A DNA stretch of 46,246 nt, from contig JAXHVA010000031.1 in NCBI GenBank assembly GCA_034189035.1, positions 1 to 46,246 on the forward strand, written 5' to 3'. This document shows positions 33,174 through 42,521 of the stretch, in pieces. This DNA is from JAUXFK01 sp034189035. Its GTDB lineage: Bacteria; Desulfobacterota; UBA8473. The translations under genes and the position numbers were made by a program. Numbering within the stretch: the first letter of the stretch is position 1; the number at the start of each line of letters is the position of its first letter. The notes below the pieces were generated by a model. The model saw only the letters and a list, made by a program, of their open reading frames with translations, did not search any database and was not told the origin of the DNA.

Positions 33174-34154
33174 TCAAATCTTTAAACGTTTCTTTACAAA
33201 AGATTCAATCACAGAATTATGATCACTTATCCCGTTTTGCACAAGGAAATCTAAAGGGATCTCTGCCCTTGCTGCTCCACGGTGGCCACCAGCAGATCCA
33301 ACATCTCCAAATGCGATACTTGCCAAGTGGCCCGCATCTTTTCGATATCCATCGTTTCGAATAATGACTATGATCCTGTCTTCATAAACCCCTGACACGA
33401 AAGCCCATCCAACTCCATGAACTTTTGTAAAAAAGTCTGCAATTTGAACACATATATCAGCGCTGGGCACTTCTCCTGCATGGGCATAAATTTTCTTCTT
33501 TGTGAGAATACGGTTCATTAAAGCAGTTTGAAAAAAATCCAAGTCATCGGGACGTAACTCTGACTTCTCTATCTTTTTTAAAAGATTCATATTTGCATAC
33601 TTAAAAAGATAGCGAAACTGATTCACATCTGCTTCTATGCCTGACCGTTCAAAATTCCCTGTATCTGTCTTTATTGCATATAACAAAGCAGTAGCTAACC
33701 TCATAGAAGGCTTTATACCTGCGCTACGAAGATATTCTGTGAGTATCGTTGAATTTGCACCATATTCAGGGCGGATATCGATATAAGAGGCATGATGCTC
33801 TTCTACTTTCGGATGGTGGTCTATGATTGCATTATACGCAAACGGCGTGAAAAAGACGGAGTGATCCGGTTGCGAGTCAACTATGATGTAATCTGAAAAG
33901 TCTTCTGTATCAATTTCGTCTATTCTTTTCATTTGAATCTTCAATAATTCAACCATAGTCAGGTTATCAAGACGCTTGATTTCTTCTATATAGGCGATTG
34001 AGGTTTTATGGACGTGTTTCCATAACAGTCGCTTTACAGCTAAAGCACTTGCTATGGAATCAGGGTCAGGATTGATTAGAACCAGTACATTTGAATTACT
34101 TTTAAATAGGCTAAGAAACCTGTTCAACCGATCCCTTGTAGACTGAGGTCGCAT
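33174..34154 (-). CDS. DHH/DHHA1 phosphoesterase (NrnA/c-di-AMP phosphodiesterase type)
   Basis: Soluble DHH-family phosphodiesterase of 326 residues. Metal-binding motifs: LINPDPDSIASALAVKRL, IIVDSQPDHS, NAIIDHHPKVEEHHASY (DHH motif) and LLYAIKTDTGNF. The DHHA1 domain carries GSAGGHRGAARAEIP. Relatives degrade nanoRNA, pAp or c-di-AMP/pApA. The divergent neighbour is a diadenylate cyclase, which favours a c-di-AMP or pApA role here. There are no GdpP-type membrane or PAS domains. AAAGGG precedes the ATG. Confidence 0.88.
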   Translation of the reverse strand: MRPQSTRDRLNRFLSLFKSNSNVLVLINPDPDSIASALAVKRLLWKHVHKTSIAYIEEIKRLDNLTMVELLKIQMKRIDEIDTEDFSDYIIVDSQPDHSVFFTPFAYNAIIDHHPKVEEHHASYIDIRPEYGANSTILTEYLRSAGIKPSMRLATALLYAIKTDTGNFERSGIEADVNQFRYLFKYANMNLLKKIEKSELRPDDLDFFQTALMNRILTKKKIYAHAGEVPSADICVQIADFFTKVHGVGWAFVSGVYEDRIIVIIRNDGYRKDAGHLASIAFGDVGSAGGHRGAARAEIPLDFLVQNGISDHNSVIESFVKKRLKI

Positions 34155-34308
34155 GCTTTACCCTTTCGTACTTAAAGCTTCAACAACAGACTTTCCACTT
34201 CGTTGAAGTCGGATTTGAATGTACAACAAAGAGAGTATTTTGTCAAGATGGACAATAAAGGCCAAACTATCCATTCTCTTTTCTTGACTTCTATTTTGCT
34301 TCTATACT

Positions 34309-34391
34309 ATACTGATTAGTGGTTAGAGCATAATCAAACTTTTCTCAAATATCCTTTTCACATAAAAACCTATTTATGGATGAATACTAAC
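34309..34391 (+). repeat. Possible degenerate copy of the dispersed MITE-like repeat
   Basis: In the leader of the diadenylate cyclase gene, ATTAGTGGTTAGAG at one end and TTATGGATGAATACTAAC at the other resemble the termini of the repeat at 43108-43257 and the right half of the copy at 38932-39090. It is shorter and diverged, so the assignment is tentative. Confidence 0.3.
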
Positions 34392-34410
34392 TGTCAGGGT
34401 GTAAAAAGAA

Positions 34411-35883
34411 ATGATTGACTACTTTGTAGCAATTAGTCGAGGTTTTAGGCTCGCTGACGTCTTTGATATTATGATAATATCCATATTGATTTATGTCATA
34501 TTAATCTGGTTTCGAAAAACAACATCCCGCCTTGTAATTATAGGAATCAGTATCATCGGATTGACGTATGTCCTTGCCCGTTTATTCCAACTCTACCTCA
34601 CAGTCTATGTATTACAGGGGTTTTTTGCCATCTTTATTATAGCCATGGTGATAATATTTCAGGAGGATATACGCAGGTTCTTTGAACAGGTAGCAACGTG
34701 GCGTTTTATACAAAAAAAAAGATCTTCCACCTCATCTCACAAAGAGATTGACATGCTTCATAAGGTTATCACCAAGTTAGCAACCAAACGATTCGGGGCA
34801 TTGATTATCTTTAAAGGAAACGATCATCTCGATAGACATCTTGAAGGAGGAACCCTTTTAGATGGAAATCTAAGCGATGCCCTTTTAGAGAGTATCTTTG
34901 ATCCCCACTCCATTGGGCATGATGGTGCTGTATTAATCGATAATAATCGTGTAGTCAAATTTGGTTGCCATTTACCCCTGTCTATAAATATCGCGAAGAT
35001 TGGAAATCTGGGGTTGCGTCACACAGCTGCCTTAGGACTGGCAGAACTTTCTGATGCCTTATGTATTGTGGTATCTGAAGAAAGAGGAACAATCAGCATT
35101 GCAAAAGATGGCCAACTTGAAAGACTGAAAAGCCATGAACAGTTGATAACGGCACTTGAACAATTCTATCAGAAAAGATACCCAGGGAAAAAAGTGAAAA
35201 CATGGGAGGTCTGGTTGAAAAAAAACTCTCGTGAAAAGGCTATAGCGATTATACTGGCATGTGGGCTGTGGCTTGCCTTTGGTTTTCAGACTGATATTGT
35301 CCGAGGTGATTTTGTTGTGCCCATAGAGTACAGAAATCTTGCATCAAACTGGATCATTGAAGAGCCAAAACCGAAAGAGGCAACGGTTACTCTAACAGGT
35401 TCAGCGCAAGCATTTGACCTCTTAAATCCGAGCGGTCTAAAGATATCGCTCGACATGTCAAAGATTCGAGAGGGAAAACAAGAGCTGGTCTTTCAAAACG
35501 ATCAAGTAAGACGGCCTGCAAACGTCTCAGTATTTAACATCGAACCAGGAAAGATTGAAATTACGGCGCATAAGATGATCACTATTTACCTACCTGTCAA
35601 GGTCAGGACTGTCGGAAGCCTTCCCTCTGGATTGACCCTTAAACGAATCATTACCACTCCTCAGTCAATCGAAGCCATGACAGCCAATAATCGCAATAAA
35701 GGAATTGAAATCTGGACAGAATCGATCAATCTTCAAGACATTGACCGTACACAGACTCTTACTCCAAAACTCATCGTCCCTTCCTATATCCGCTTTATAA
35801 AAAACAATACTCCAATGGTTCAGGTTACTATTGAAGTTGGGCTTAATAATACAATAACCCCCAAGAAACAAACACGGAAATAA
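34411..35883 (+). CDS. Membrane diadenylate cyclase fused to YbbR (CdaR-like) domains
   Basis: A 490-residue fusion. Three membrane helices (about 17-34, 40-57, 65-83) lead into a DAC domain (about 110-250) with FGALIIF, the HDGAVLIDNN motif (Asp-Gly-Ala 171-173), GCHLPLS, LRHTAALGLAE and VVSEERGTISIA. A fourth helix (about 276-292) is followed by extracytoplasmic YbbR repeats (about 295-480). In Firmicutes the same parts are separate proteins, CdaA and its regulator CdaR. The conserved RHR triplet reads RHT (203-205), so an ATP contact is altered. It would make c-di-AMP at the membrane. The divergent DHH gene may degrade it. Confidence 0.9.
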   Translation: MIDYFVAISRGFRLADVFDIMIISILIYVILIWFRKTTSRLVIIGISIIGLTYVLARLFQLYLTVYVLQGFFAIFIIAMVIIFQEDIRRFFEQVATWRFIQKKRSSTSSHKEIDMLHKVITKLATKRFGALIIFKGNDHLDRHLEGGTLLDGNLSDALLESIFDPHSIGHDGAVLIDNNRVVKFGCHLPLSINIAKIGNLGLRHTAALGLAELSDALCIVVSEERGTISIAKDGQLERLKSHEQLITALEQFYQKRYPGKKVKTWEVWLKKNSREKAIAIILACGLWLAFGFQTDIVRGDFVVPIEYRNLASNWIIEEPKPKEATVTLTGSAQAFDLLNPSGLKISLDMSKIREGKQELVFQNDQVRRPANVSVFNIEPGKIEITAHKMITIYLPVKVRTVGSLPSGLTLKRIITTPQSIEAMTANNRNKGIEIWTESINLQDIDRTQTLTPKLIVPSYIRFIKNNTPMVQVTIEVGLNNTITPKKQTRK

Positions 35884-36068
35884 ACCTGCGCTTGACTTCA
35901 TTGTATACTTTTAATTCCTGATCAAAAGTTGTAGTACAACAGCTAATGAAGATTCACGCTGGATGGCTGTTTATTATGAACTCAAGTTTTACAGATGAGA
36001 GACGAATAAGTAATCGGGGGGAGTGGGGGCAGATTTGAGTGGAGGAATCAACGGATCGGTAAATAGAT

Positions 36069-36143
36069 TGGTGGAGATGGGGGGATTCGAACCCCCGACC
36101 CCTGCCTTGCGAAGGCAGTGCTCTCCCCCTGAGCTACATCCCC
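36069..36143 (-). tRNA. tRNA-Ala (CGC)
   Basis: A 75-nt cloverleaf on the minus strand with encoded CCA. The acceptor GGGGATG pairs with CATCTCC (one G-U), the anticodon stem CTGCC/GGCAG encloses TTCGCAA with anticodon CGC, and the T-arm is GGGGG-TTCGAAT-CCCCC. It lies just downstream of the M20 peptidase gene on the same strand. 35884-36068 holds nothing else recognisable. Confidence 0.94.
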
Positions 36144-36167
36144 AAGAATTTCAATCAAAAAGATATA

Positions 36168-37517
36168 CTATCTACAAAACTCCCTTACAATATCATAGAG
36201 TAATACTATTCCATAGCCGAGATTCTTTATCGATATCCTTTCGTTGTGACCGTGCATCTTTTCAAGATGAGAAGAAAGCGGCTCTTCGATCTGTAGCGGT
36301 GCGAATCCATACGCTGCAGCCCCCTTCTCTCTAAAGAATCGCGAATCGGTTGCTCCGGATGAAATAAAAGGGATTATGGTTGCAACAGGATCGTTCTTCT
36401 TTGTACATGCCTCAATAGTAGAGTAAAGCGCATTGGGTAACCCGGACTCTGTAGGAGACGATGAGCCAAGGATTTCGACCTCAAAGTCTGCATATTTCCC
36501 CAAGGCCGACTTTAACTCCTGCATAATACTTTCCGGATCTTCACCTGGAAGCATTCTACAGTCTATTTCACAATAACACTCACTCGGGATAACATTCGTC
36601 TTTTTGCCCCCGTGTGCAACGGTCGGCACAAAGGTATTTCTGAGCATTGTATTCAACAGGGTCTTCAATCCCTTTTCTGGTATCATATCGAGGATTTTAG
36701 AAGAAGAGGCCTCATCGAACAACCCGGCTGCATCCCTCTGCTCAATGAAATCCATCTCCCTGGCAAGGCCTTCGATGAAACTCTTGGTTATTGGCGATCT
36801 CTGTAATCGAGATCTGTAATTGCCTATCTTTTTGATCGCACCGGCCATATCAGAAATACAATTGTTCCCATCAGGCATGGAAGCATGTCCGGGTACACCC
36901 TTAAATACCAATCTTACCCAGCAAACCCCTTTCTCTGCAGTCTGACAGAGGTAAAGATTCTTGTTTTCAAGACAAAAGCCGGCAACCCCTCCTTCATTGA
37001 TAACAAAATCGGTTCTTATGAGGTTAAAATGGTTCTTTACCATCCATTCAACACCGCATCTGCCTCCTGCCTCTTCATCAGCCGTGCCAAGGAGAATGAT
37101 ATCCCTCTTTGATTTGAAACCACTTCTTTGCAACAACAGAAGTACCATCAATTCCATTACACCAAAAGATTTGCAATCAAAGGCACCCCTGCCCCATATC
37201 TCTCCATCTTGCACCTTCCCTGAAAGCGGAGGGAGTAACCATTTCTCTTCCTCAGCAGGCACCACATCGATATGGTGCAATAGAAGAAGAGGTGCTAAAC
37301 TTCCATCCCCTTTGTATCTTGCAATGATATTGCCTCTGCCTTTTTCAGACTCCAGTATTACAGAATCGAAACCCTCTTTTTTAAGTATCTCTTTTAAAAA
37401 CAGGGCACCGGCTATCTCATTTCCAGGTGGGTTTGTCGTATCTATCCGGATGTATTGACTGAGGATTTTCGCAGCCTCTTCTGTAATTGCATCCCATTGG
37501 ATCTCATCTTTTGCCAT
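36168..37517 (-). CDS. M20-family metallopeptidase/deacylase
   Basis: Zinc hydrolase of the ArgE/DapE/ACY1/CPG2 group, 449 residues. Catalytic-centre motifs: LLLHHIDVVPAEEEKW (metal His and Asp), WGRGAFDCKSFG (bridging Asp), LLGTADEEAGG (catalytic Glu and metal Glu), DFVINEGG, and the later ISSGATDSRFFREKG plus LEKMHGHNERI (last His). The inserted dimerisation domain starts near VRLVFKGVPGHASMP. Its position after argG and argH suggests acetylornithine- or N-acyl-amino-acid deacylation, but carboxypeptidase or dipeptidase activity is equally compatible. Confidence 0.9.
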   Translation of the reverse strand: MAKDEIQWDAITEEAAKILSQYIRIDTTNPPGNEIAGALFLKEILKKEGFDSVILESEKGRGNIIARYKGDGSLAPLLLLHHIDVVPAEEEKWLLPPLSGKVQDGEIWGRGAFDCKSFGVMELMVLLLLQRSGFKSKRDIILLGTADEEAGGRCGVEWMVKNHFNLIRTDFVINEGGVAGFCLENKNLYLCQTAEKGVCWVRLVFKGVPGHASMPDGNNCISDMAGAIKKIGNYRSRLQRSPITKSFIEGLAREMDFIEQRDAAGLFDEASSSKILDMIPEKGLKTLLNTMLRNTFVPTVAHGGKKTNVIPSECYCEIDCRMLPGEDPESIMQELKSALGKYADFEVEILGSSSPTESGLPNALYSTIEACTKKNDPVATIIPFISSGATDSRFFREKGAAAYGFAPLQIEEPLSSHLEKMHGHNERISIKNLGYGIVLLYDIVREFCR

Positions 37518-37560
37518 CTTACCTTACCCTATAAAATATTGCGAGGTGTAATTGCTTATT

Positions 37561-38907
37561 CTATTTTTGTAATTCCGATATCTTCTGATTAAAATTTTTG
37601 ACCTCTCTTTCAACCCAGTCCATCTCTGAGTTGATCTGTTCCTTTACACGAGCAAGCCCCAGATTTCCCGTTGCACCGATATGTTTTCGAGAGAGGATAT
37701 TCATCTTACATTTTAAAGTCTCTATCTTATCGAGGTTCATAGCGACCTCTTTGTATGCGTCTCTAAACGGCATACCCTTCTGAACCAGATCCAATGCTCT
37801 ATCTGTCGCAAATATCTCCGGGGTACATGAGTGCTCTAAAACATCCTTATTCACTTTCAACTGTGAGAAAACAAGATCACAGACCTTAATAGAAGAATCA
37901 ACAATATCCATGCCTTTCAACAACGGGGCCTTTGTTTCTTGGAAGTCTCTGTTATATCCACTGGGAAGTGCTTCAATAATCGAAGTAACCCGAAAGAGAT
38001 AGGAAAGAACCGTGGAGGTCTTTGCCCGTATCAGCTCCATTACCGCGGGGTTTCTCTTTTGTGGCATTATACTGCTTCCACAGCAGAACTCCTGAGGAAG
38101 ATTGAAATAATTGAACTCCCTGGTGTTAAAGAGAATAATATCGGAGGCCACCTTGCTCAGATCGAGCATAATCTGTGAAAGAGAGAACAAAACGATTGAT
38201 TCTGTCTTTCCACGGCTGTTGTTTGCATACAAGACATTATTTTGTACCTTCTCAAAACCCAGAAGATCAGACGTATATTGCCTGTCGATATCCAAAGGCA
38301 CCCCATAACTTGCTGCCGAACCGAGCGGGCATTGGTTATTTATTTGATAGGCAGTCTTTATAATCAGCATATCGTCCAATATTGATTCCAACAAAGCGGA
38401 TGCCCACAGACCAACTGAAGATGGCATAGCCGGTTGTGTATGAGTACGGCCAGGCATAATAATACCTTTGTATTTATTACTGAATTCCCAAAGTGTACGG
38501 CATAAATTCAAGGTATCCTTTAGGATTTCGAGGAGTTTCTCCTTTGTGTAGAGCCTCAAGTCAACAATAACCTGGTCATTTCGTGAACGGGCAGTGTGGA
38601 GTTTTTTCCCAAGATCCCCCAACCGGTCGGTCAAGTGGTTCTCTACTTTCGTATGAACATCCTCATCCTCTATGAATATAATAAACCTGCCTTCATCTAA
38701 CAATCGTAATATCTCTTTAAAGATACCTTTCAGTTTTGTAAGCTCATCCTCACTCAGTATCCCTATCTTTGTAAGCATCATCGCATGAGCGATGCTTCCC
38801 AACACATCCATCTTCACAAGCTTCTGGTCGAGCAAAAAGTCATCCCCAACTGTAAAGTTCTCTACCTCTTCATTTAAGACATACCCCTTTTCCCATAGTT
38901 TTGACAC
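37561..38907 (-). CDS. argH: Argininosuccinate lyase
   Basis: Last enzyme of arginine synthesis, splitting argininosuccinate into arginine and fumarate; aspartase/fumarase superfamily, 448 residues. Signatures: LHTARSRNDQVIVDLRLY, GRTHTQPAMPSSVGLW with the catalytic His, NQCPLGSAASYGVPL, and the mobile loop GSSIMPQKRNPAVMELIRAK with the catalytic Ser. The start is GTG, with GAGGGAG five bases upstream. A dispersed repeat separates it from argG. Confidence 0.95.
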   Translation of the reverse strand: MSKLWEKGYVLNEEVENFTVGDDFLLDQKLVKMDVLGSIAHAMMLTKIGILSEDELTKLKGIFKEILRLLDEGRFIIFIEDEDVHTKVENHLTDRLGDLGKKLHTARSRNDQVIVDLRLYTKEKLLEILKDTLNLCRTLWEFSNKYKGIIMPGRTHTQPAMPSSVGLWASALLESILDDMLIIKTAYQINNQCPLGSAASYGVPLDIDRQYTSDLLGFEKVQNNVLYANNSRGKTESIVLFSLSQIMLDLSKVASDIILFNTREFNYFNLPQEFCCGSSIMPQKRNPAVMELIRAKTSTVLSYLFRVTSIIEALPSGYNRDFQETKAPLLKGMDIVDSSIKVCDLVFSQLKVNKDVLEHSCTPEIFATDRALDLVQKGMPFRDAYKEVAMNLDKIETLKCKMNILSRKHIGATGNLGLARVKEQINSEMDWVEREVKNFNQKISELQK

Positions 38908-38931
38908 TTTTTCTCCCTCACTGTTAATAAC

Positions 38932-39090
38932 CTATTTCTCCAACCATAAATGGCCCTTTTGCCCAAGCTCTGTGTTAGGCTCAGATGTAAGGGCACATCT
39001 CACTGTGCCTTTATATCAATATATTCTCGCGGTTAAAATCTTCGTCTTGTGCGACCTTGAACAAAACTGCTCATTTGTGGATGAAAACTA
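38932..39090 (+). mobile_element. MITE-like dispersed repeat, copy A (between argG and argH)
   Basis: About 155 bp aligning with the copy at 43108-43257. Shared blocks include CCATAAATGGCCCTTTTGC, CTCTGTGT and AGGCTCAGAT, CGGTTAAAAT, CTTGAACAAAA and TGGATG-N3-ACTA at the right end. Its termini have decayed and the middle is a little longer. The right end overlaps the argG stop codon (TAG at 39088-39090). Confidence 0.8.
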
Positions 39091-40329
39091 CTTGTCCGTT
39101 AACTTTTTATTCCTCTTTGCCAATATCTCAAAAGGGATCCCCAGGACATGGGCAGTATCGGAACACATCCGTTGATCAAACCCACCGGTCTTGATTGACC
39201 GGATATCCGGATAGAACAAACCTGTATCGCTCTCCCTCTCTAGTATATCGATATTCCCTTTGTATAGTTTTATCTTATACTTCCCGTTTACCACCTTTTG
39301 GGATTGTTCAATAAAGGCATCGAGATCCATTTTTAGTGGATGGTATGCCATGCCGTGGTAGATCAGATATGCCCATTTTTCATCCACCATTCTCTTAAAA
39401 GGGATTTCGTCCTTTGTCAGACAGAACTGTTCCAAATCTCTATGGAGCTTCAGGATAATCATGGCGCCAGGGGCCTCGTATATTTCCCTACTCTTGAGGT
39501 CCATAATCCCGTCTTCAAACATGTCGATCTTTCCAATAGCGTTTTCTCCGCCGATTTCATTGAGCATGGGCACAATTTCTCCAAGGGGCATTTCCTTTCC
39601 GTTTATGGCTATAGGTATCCCCTTTTTAAAGTTCAACTCTACAATAGTCGCCTGATCCAGTGCCGACTCCGGCGGTTTATACCACATCCATATATCATCC
39701 GGTAATTCCTGGTTCAAATCAATTGCCCCACTGGCTATGGATCTGCACCACATCGTCTTATCATCTCCACCTGCAATCTGCTCTGTTACGGGCACACCCC
39801 AATGGATACACAGCTCTTTCTCTTCCAGTCTCGTTAAATCAAAGTCCCTTACAGGGACAAGTATTTTCATATCCGGGGCAAATGTCTTGAATACATTGTG
39901 CATCCTGTATTGATCATTCCCTTTACCGCTTGACCCTTCCATAATCGCATCACAGTTTTTAGCAAGAGCTATTTCCGCTACTTTTCTTGCGATTAACTGA
40001 CGGGTCATAGAAGTGGATACAGGGTACCCAAGGTAGTTCGAATTTGCCTGTATCGCCCTTGCAATCCACTTCTCTGTAAATTCCTCTTTTGCTTCTACCC
40101 ACACCTGTTCAATACCTAGCTGAGATGCCTTTCCCTTGCTCTCCTCGATCTCATCCTCTCCCTGACCGACGTCCACTGTTACAGGGATAACATCTTTTGC
40201 CTTATACTTCCTTTTCAATAGCTCAACCCCAAGGGCTGAATCCAAACCTCCGGAATAGGCGATAGCAACCCTGTTCACAACCGGTGTCTCCGTTGATTCC
40301 ACTTTTTTTAATATTTCATTTATATCCAT
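39088..40329 (-). CDS. argG: Argininosuccinate synthase
   Basis: ATP-dependent ligase joining citrulline and aspartate, 413 residues. The N-terminal PP-loop AIAYSGGLDSALGVELLK is typical, followed by the family segments EGSSGKGNDQYR, VPVRDFDLTRLEEKELC and the citrulline/aspartate-binding region with GKEMPLGEIVPMLNEIGGE and EAPGAMIILKLHRDLE. GGAGG lies upstream of the ATG. The protein ends AKRNKKLTDK, with the stop inside a dispersed repeat, which may have replaced the original 3' end. Confidence 0.95.
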   Translation of the reverse strand: MDINEILKKVESTETPVVNRVAIAYSGGLDSALGVELLKRKYKAKDVIPVTVDVGQGEDEIEESKGKASQLGIEQVWVEAKEEFTEKWIARAIQANSNYLGYPVSTSMTRQLIARKVAEIALAKNCDAIMEGSSGKGNDQYRMHNVFKTFAPDMKILVPVRDFDLTRLEEKELCIHWGVPVTEQIAGGDDKTMWCRSIASGAIDLNQELPDDIWMWYKPPESALDQATIVELNFKKGIPIAINGKEMPLGEIVPMLNEIGGENAIGKIDMFEDGIMDLKSREIYEAPGAMIILKLHRDLEQFCLTKDEIPFKRMVDEKWAYLIYHGMAYHPLKMDLDAFIEQSQKVVNGKYKIKLYKGNIDILERESDTGLFYPDIRSIKTGGFDQRMCSDTAHVLGIPFEILAKRNKKLTDK

Positions 40330-40336
40330 TCGTCTT

Positions 40337-41257
40337 TTACCCTCCTTCTATTTTCAGTATGCTTTCCGGATTTTTAATCAACATCTTCTCAAATTGAGAC
40401 CTTGTGATCCCCTCTTTTGACAACAACCTCACAAACTCCTTCAAAGATTCATTAGATCCTGGATTTTTTATCTGCCCAGCATCAGAAGTCAGGATACAAT
40501 GGTCTGCACCAACTTCATTGATCTTATCCACCATCTCATCGAGGGGATAATCCTCCTCATTGTCTCTATCATGATACATTATATAACAATGCTCTATATA
40601 GGCTCCCTTTCTTGCCAATTCTTTTTGAACCCTCAACGGCATTGCTATATCTTTTTGATTGGGATGAGTCACAATTACTTTTATCCCTTCTTTCAATGCA
40701 TCCGTTACCAGAACCTCTGTCTCCTCCCAGGAAAGATGCCCTGTGGCAATAATACAGTTCATCTTCTTGATCATCTTCAACACCCTTACACATTTGTCAA
40801 ATAAGGTATTATTCCAGTCAGTAACCCTCACAGCCTTCAATTCTGTCTTAATACGGGGCTTAAATTCCGGATCTTTCACCCACTCAGGAGGGATTTCATA
40901 ATTGCTGTAGTTATGCCTAAGATGATTTTCTGCATGGATAGTCGGAAACCATACGATAATCGGATAGTTCTTAGACATTATCGATGAAGCATAAATTGCA
41001 CTCGGATTAAACCCCCCCATAAAGTAATTCATCGTAATAGAGCCAAACAACTTCAAATGATAGTCCATATCTTTAGAACCAACAATTTCAGTGATTGTTG
41101 GAAAACTATGAGATTTTAATACGATACCAGCTATATTTCCTTCCTCTTTTTGTATTAATTGTTGAACATTATACTTGCGTGGTAGGATATCAGGACCTAC
41201 GTGAAAGTGAAGATCGTACGAATTTTTTATCATATAATCTATATCATCATCGTGCAT
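40337..41257 (-). CDS. DUF6282-type amidohydrolase-like protein
   Basis: TIM-barrel metal-dependent hydrolase-like protein of about 306 residues. It has an early metal motif NSYDLHFHVGPD, VLKSHSFPTI, IIVWFPTIHAENHL, a central ATGHLSWEE, VIVTHPNQKD and late ILTSDAGQIKNPGSNE. These match the PHP/amidohydrolase-like DUF6282 group of unknown function. ATG at 41257 is preferred for its GGGAGAG site; the longest frame (to 41305) would overlap the previous gene by 59 bp instead of 11. Overlap with the amidohydrolase gene implies translational coupling and perhaps successive steps in one pathway. Confidence 0.8.
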   Translation of the reverse strand: MHDDDIDYMIKNSYDLHFHVGPDILPRKYNVQQLIQKEEGNIAGIVLKSHSFPTITEIVGSKDMDYHLKLFGSITMNYFMGGFNPSAIYASSIMSKNYPIIVWFPTIHAENHLRHNYSNYEIPPEWVKDPEFKPRIKTELKAVRVTDWNNTLFDKCVRVLKMIKKMNCIIATGHLSWEETEVLVTDALKEGIKVIVTHPNQKDIAMPLRVQKELARKGAYIEHCYIMYHDRDNEEDYPLDEMVDKINEVGADHCILTSDAGQIKNPGSNESLKEFVRLLSKEGITRSQFEKMLIKNPESILKIEGG

Positions 41258-42500
41258 ACAACTCTCCCGTGGTAGAAACTTCTCTTCGTATGATAACTCG
41301 TCCATTTTTTATTATATAAGGTATAATCTCCTGGTCACTTATTGTTCCTCTTTTGGTTGTGGAATTTGTTATTAGCAAATCGGCCTGTTTGCCTAAACTC
41401 ATTCCATAATTCAAACCCATTAATCTCGCACCATTCAACGATGCCATATCGAATAAATTTTGTACATCTTCTATACCACTCATCCGGGTAGTAGTTGCTA
41501 AAATATGCATCTCTCTTATCATACTTCCATTACCTAGTGGATAGAAGATATCCCTAATATTATCCGTTCCCAATGCTACATTAACACCCTTTTCGAGCAA
41601 TTCTTTTGCCCTGGTTATACTGTTATACGGACGCGACCTTTTAGAATTAGGGAAGCGGGTTATGAGGTTACAACTCGGGGTAATGATAACATTTATCTCT
41701 GCTTGTTTCAGTCTTTCCATTATCCTATCCGCTATTTCATCTTTGACTTTGGAAAGTGATATGCAATGGGTAGCAGTAACCCTTCCACAGTAGTTCTCGC
41801 CTATTGTTTTTTCGACCAAATACGGTAACAAAAAATCTTCGAGATTGTTCGATTCATCTATCTGTATATCGAGATCTTTATTATGTCTTTTTGCTATTTC
41901 AAAAAGCATATCAATATGCTTCTCTTGATCTCTCCTTGTACCCTCTACCAAAGGAAGCCCGCCTAATAAATCGGCACCTTCATTTAAGGCCTGTTCTAGC
42001 AAATCCCTTGCTCCAGAATCGAAAACCCCTTCTTGAGGAAAGGCACATATCTGTATATGAACAAAATCAACAAATTCCTCCTTCAATGCGAAAAGTGCTT
42101 TTAAAGGTGTGAGTTTTGCCGTTAAATCAACATCAACCTGAGTTCTTATAGCTGTAATGCCTTGCCCTACAAGCTCTTTTATTACTTTTCTCGCCCTGCG
42201 TCTAATACTTGCAATCGTATAGTCTTCTTTGAACTCCCTTATCAGTCTTCTATTTTCCTCTAATGAACCTCCAAACTGAGAGGGTTTCATCTGTGAAATA
42301 AGGTCTGCTTTATCAAGGTGTGTATGTGAGTTTACAAAACCCGGAATTACAAGACAGCCTTTAGCGTCTACTTCTTTGTTCGCGGAGGCTTTCTCTTTTA
42401 CTTCCCCAATCGTTTTAATCTCTCCATCTTTTATACCAATATCAAGCGGAAGTGCATCGTCTCTTAATGTGGCATTTCTGATAATCAGATCATAGACCAT
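41247..42500 (-). CDS. Cytosine deaminase-like amidohydrolase
   Basis: Amidohydrolase of the CodA/AtzC group, 417 residues. Motifs: VIPGFVNSHTHLDKADL (first two metal His), then DIQIDESNN, TATHCISLSK (active-site His), and ALGTDNIRDIFYPLGNGSM (metal Asp). In CodA the second motif reads DxHxDE and its His is a metal ligand; here it is Gln, so metal binding or activity may differ. The substrate is a cyclic amidine, pyrimidine or N-alkyl-amine type compound by family; pyrR upstream makes a pyrimidine link attractive but unproven. It starts 21 bp after pyrR. Confidence 0.85.
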   Translation of the reverse strand: MVYDLIIRNATLRDDALPLDIGIKDGEIKTIGEVKEKASANKEVDAKGCLVIPGFVNSHTHLDKADLISQMKPSQFGGSLEENRRLIREFKEDYTIASIRRRARKVIKELVGQGITAIRTQVDVDLTAKLTPLKALFALKEEFVDFVHIQICAFPQEGVFDSGARDLLEQALNEGADLLGGLPLVEGTRRDQEKHIDMLFEIAKRHNKDLDIQIDESNNLEDFLLPYLVEKTIGENYCGRVTATHCISLSKVKDEIADRIMERLKQAEINVIITPSCNLITRFPNSKRSRPYNSITRAKELLEKGVNVALGTDNIRDIFYPLGNGSMIREMHILATTTRMSGIEDVQNLFDMASLNGARLMGLNYGMSLGKQADLLITNSTTKRGTISDQEIIPYIIKNGRVIIRREVSTTGELYAR

Positions 42501-42521
42501 TTGTGAAACTCTTCTTTGCTT

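Noticed and set aside
36023..36334. Plus-strand reading frame across the tRNA-Ala and the peptidase gene end
   Set aside because: It is antisense to a clear tRNA and to conserved M20 codons and has no family similarity.
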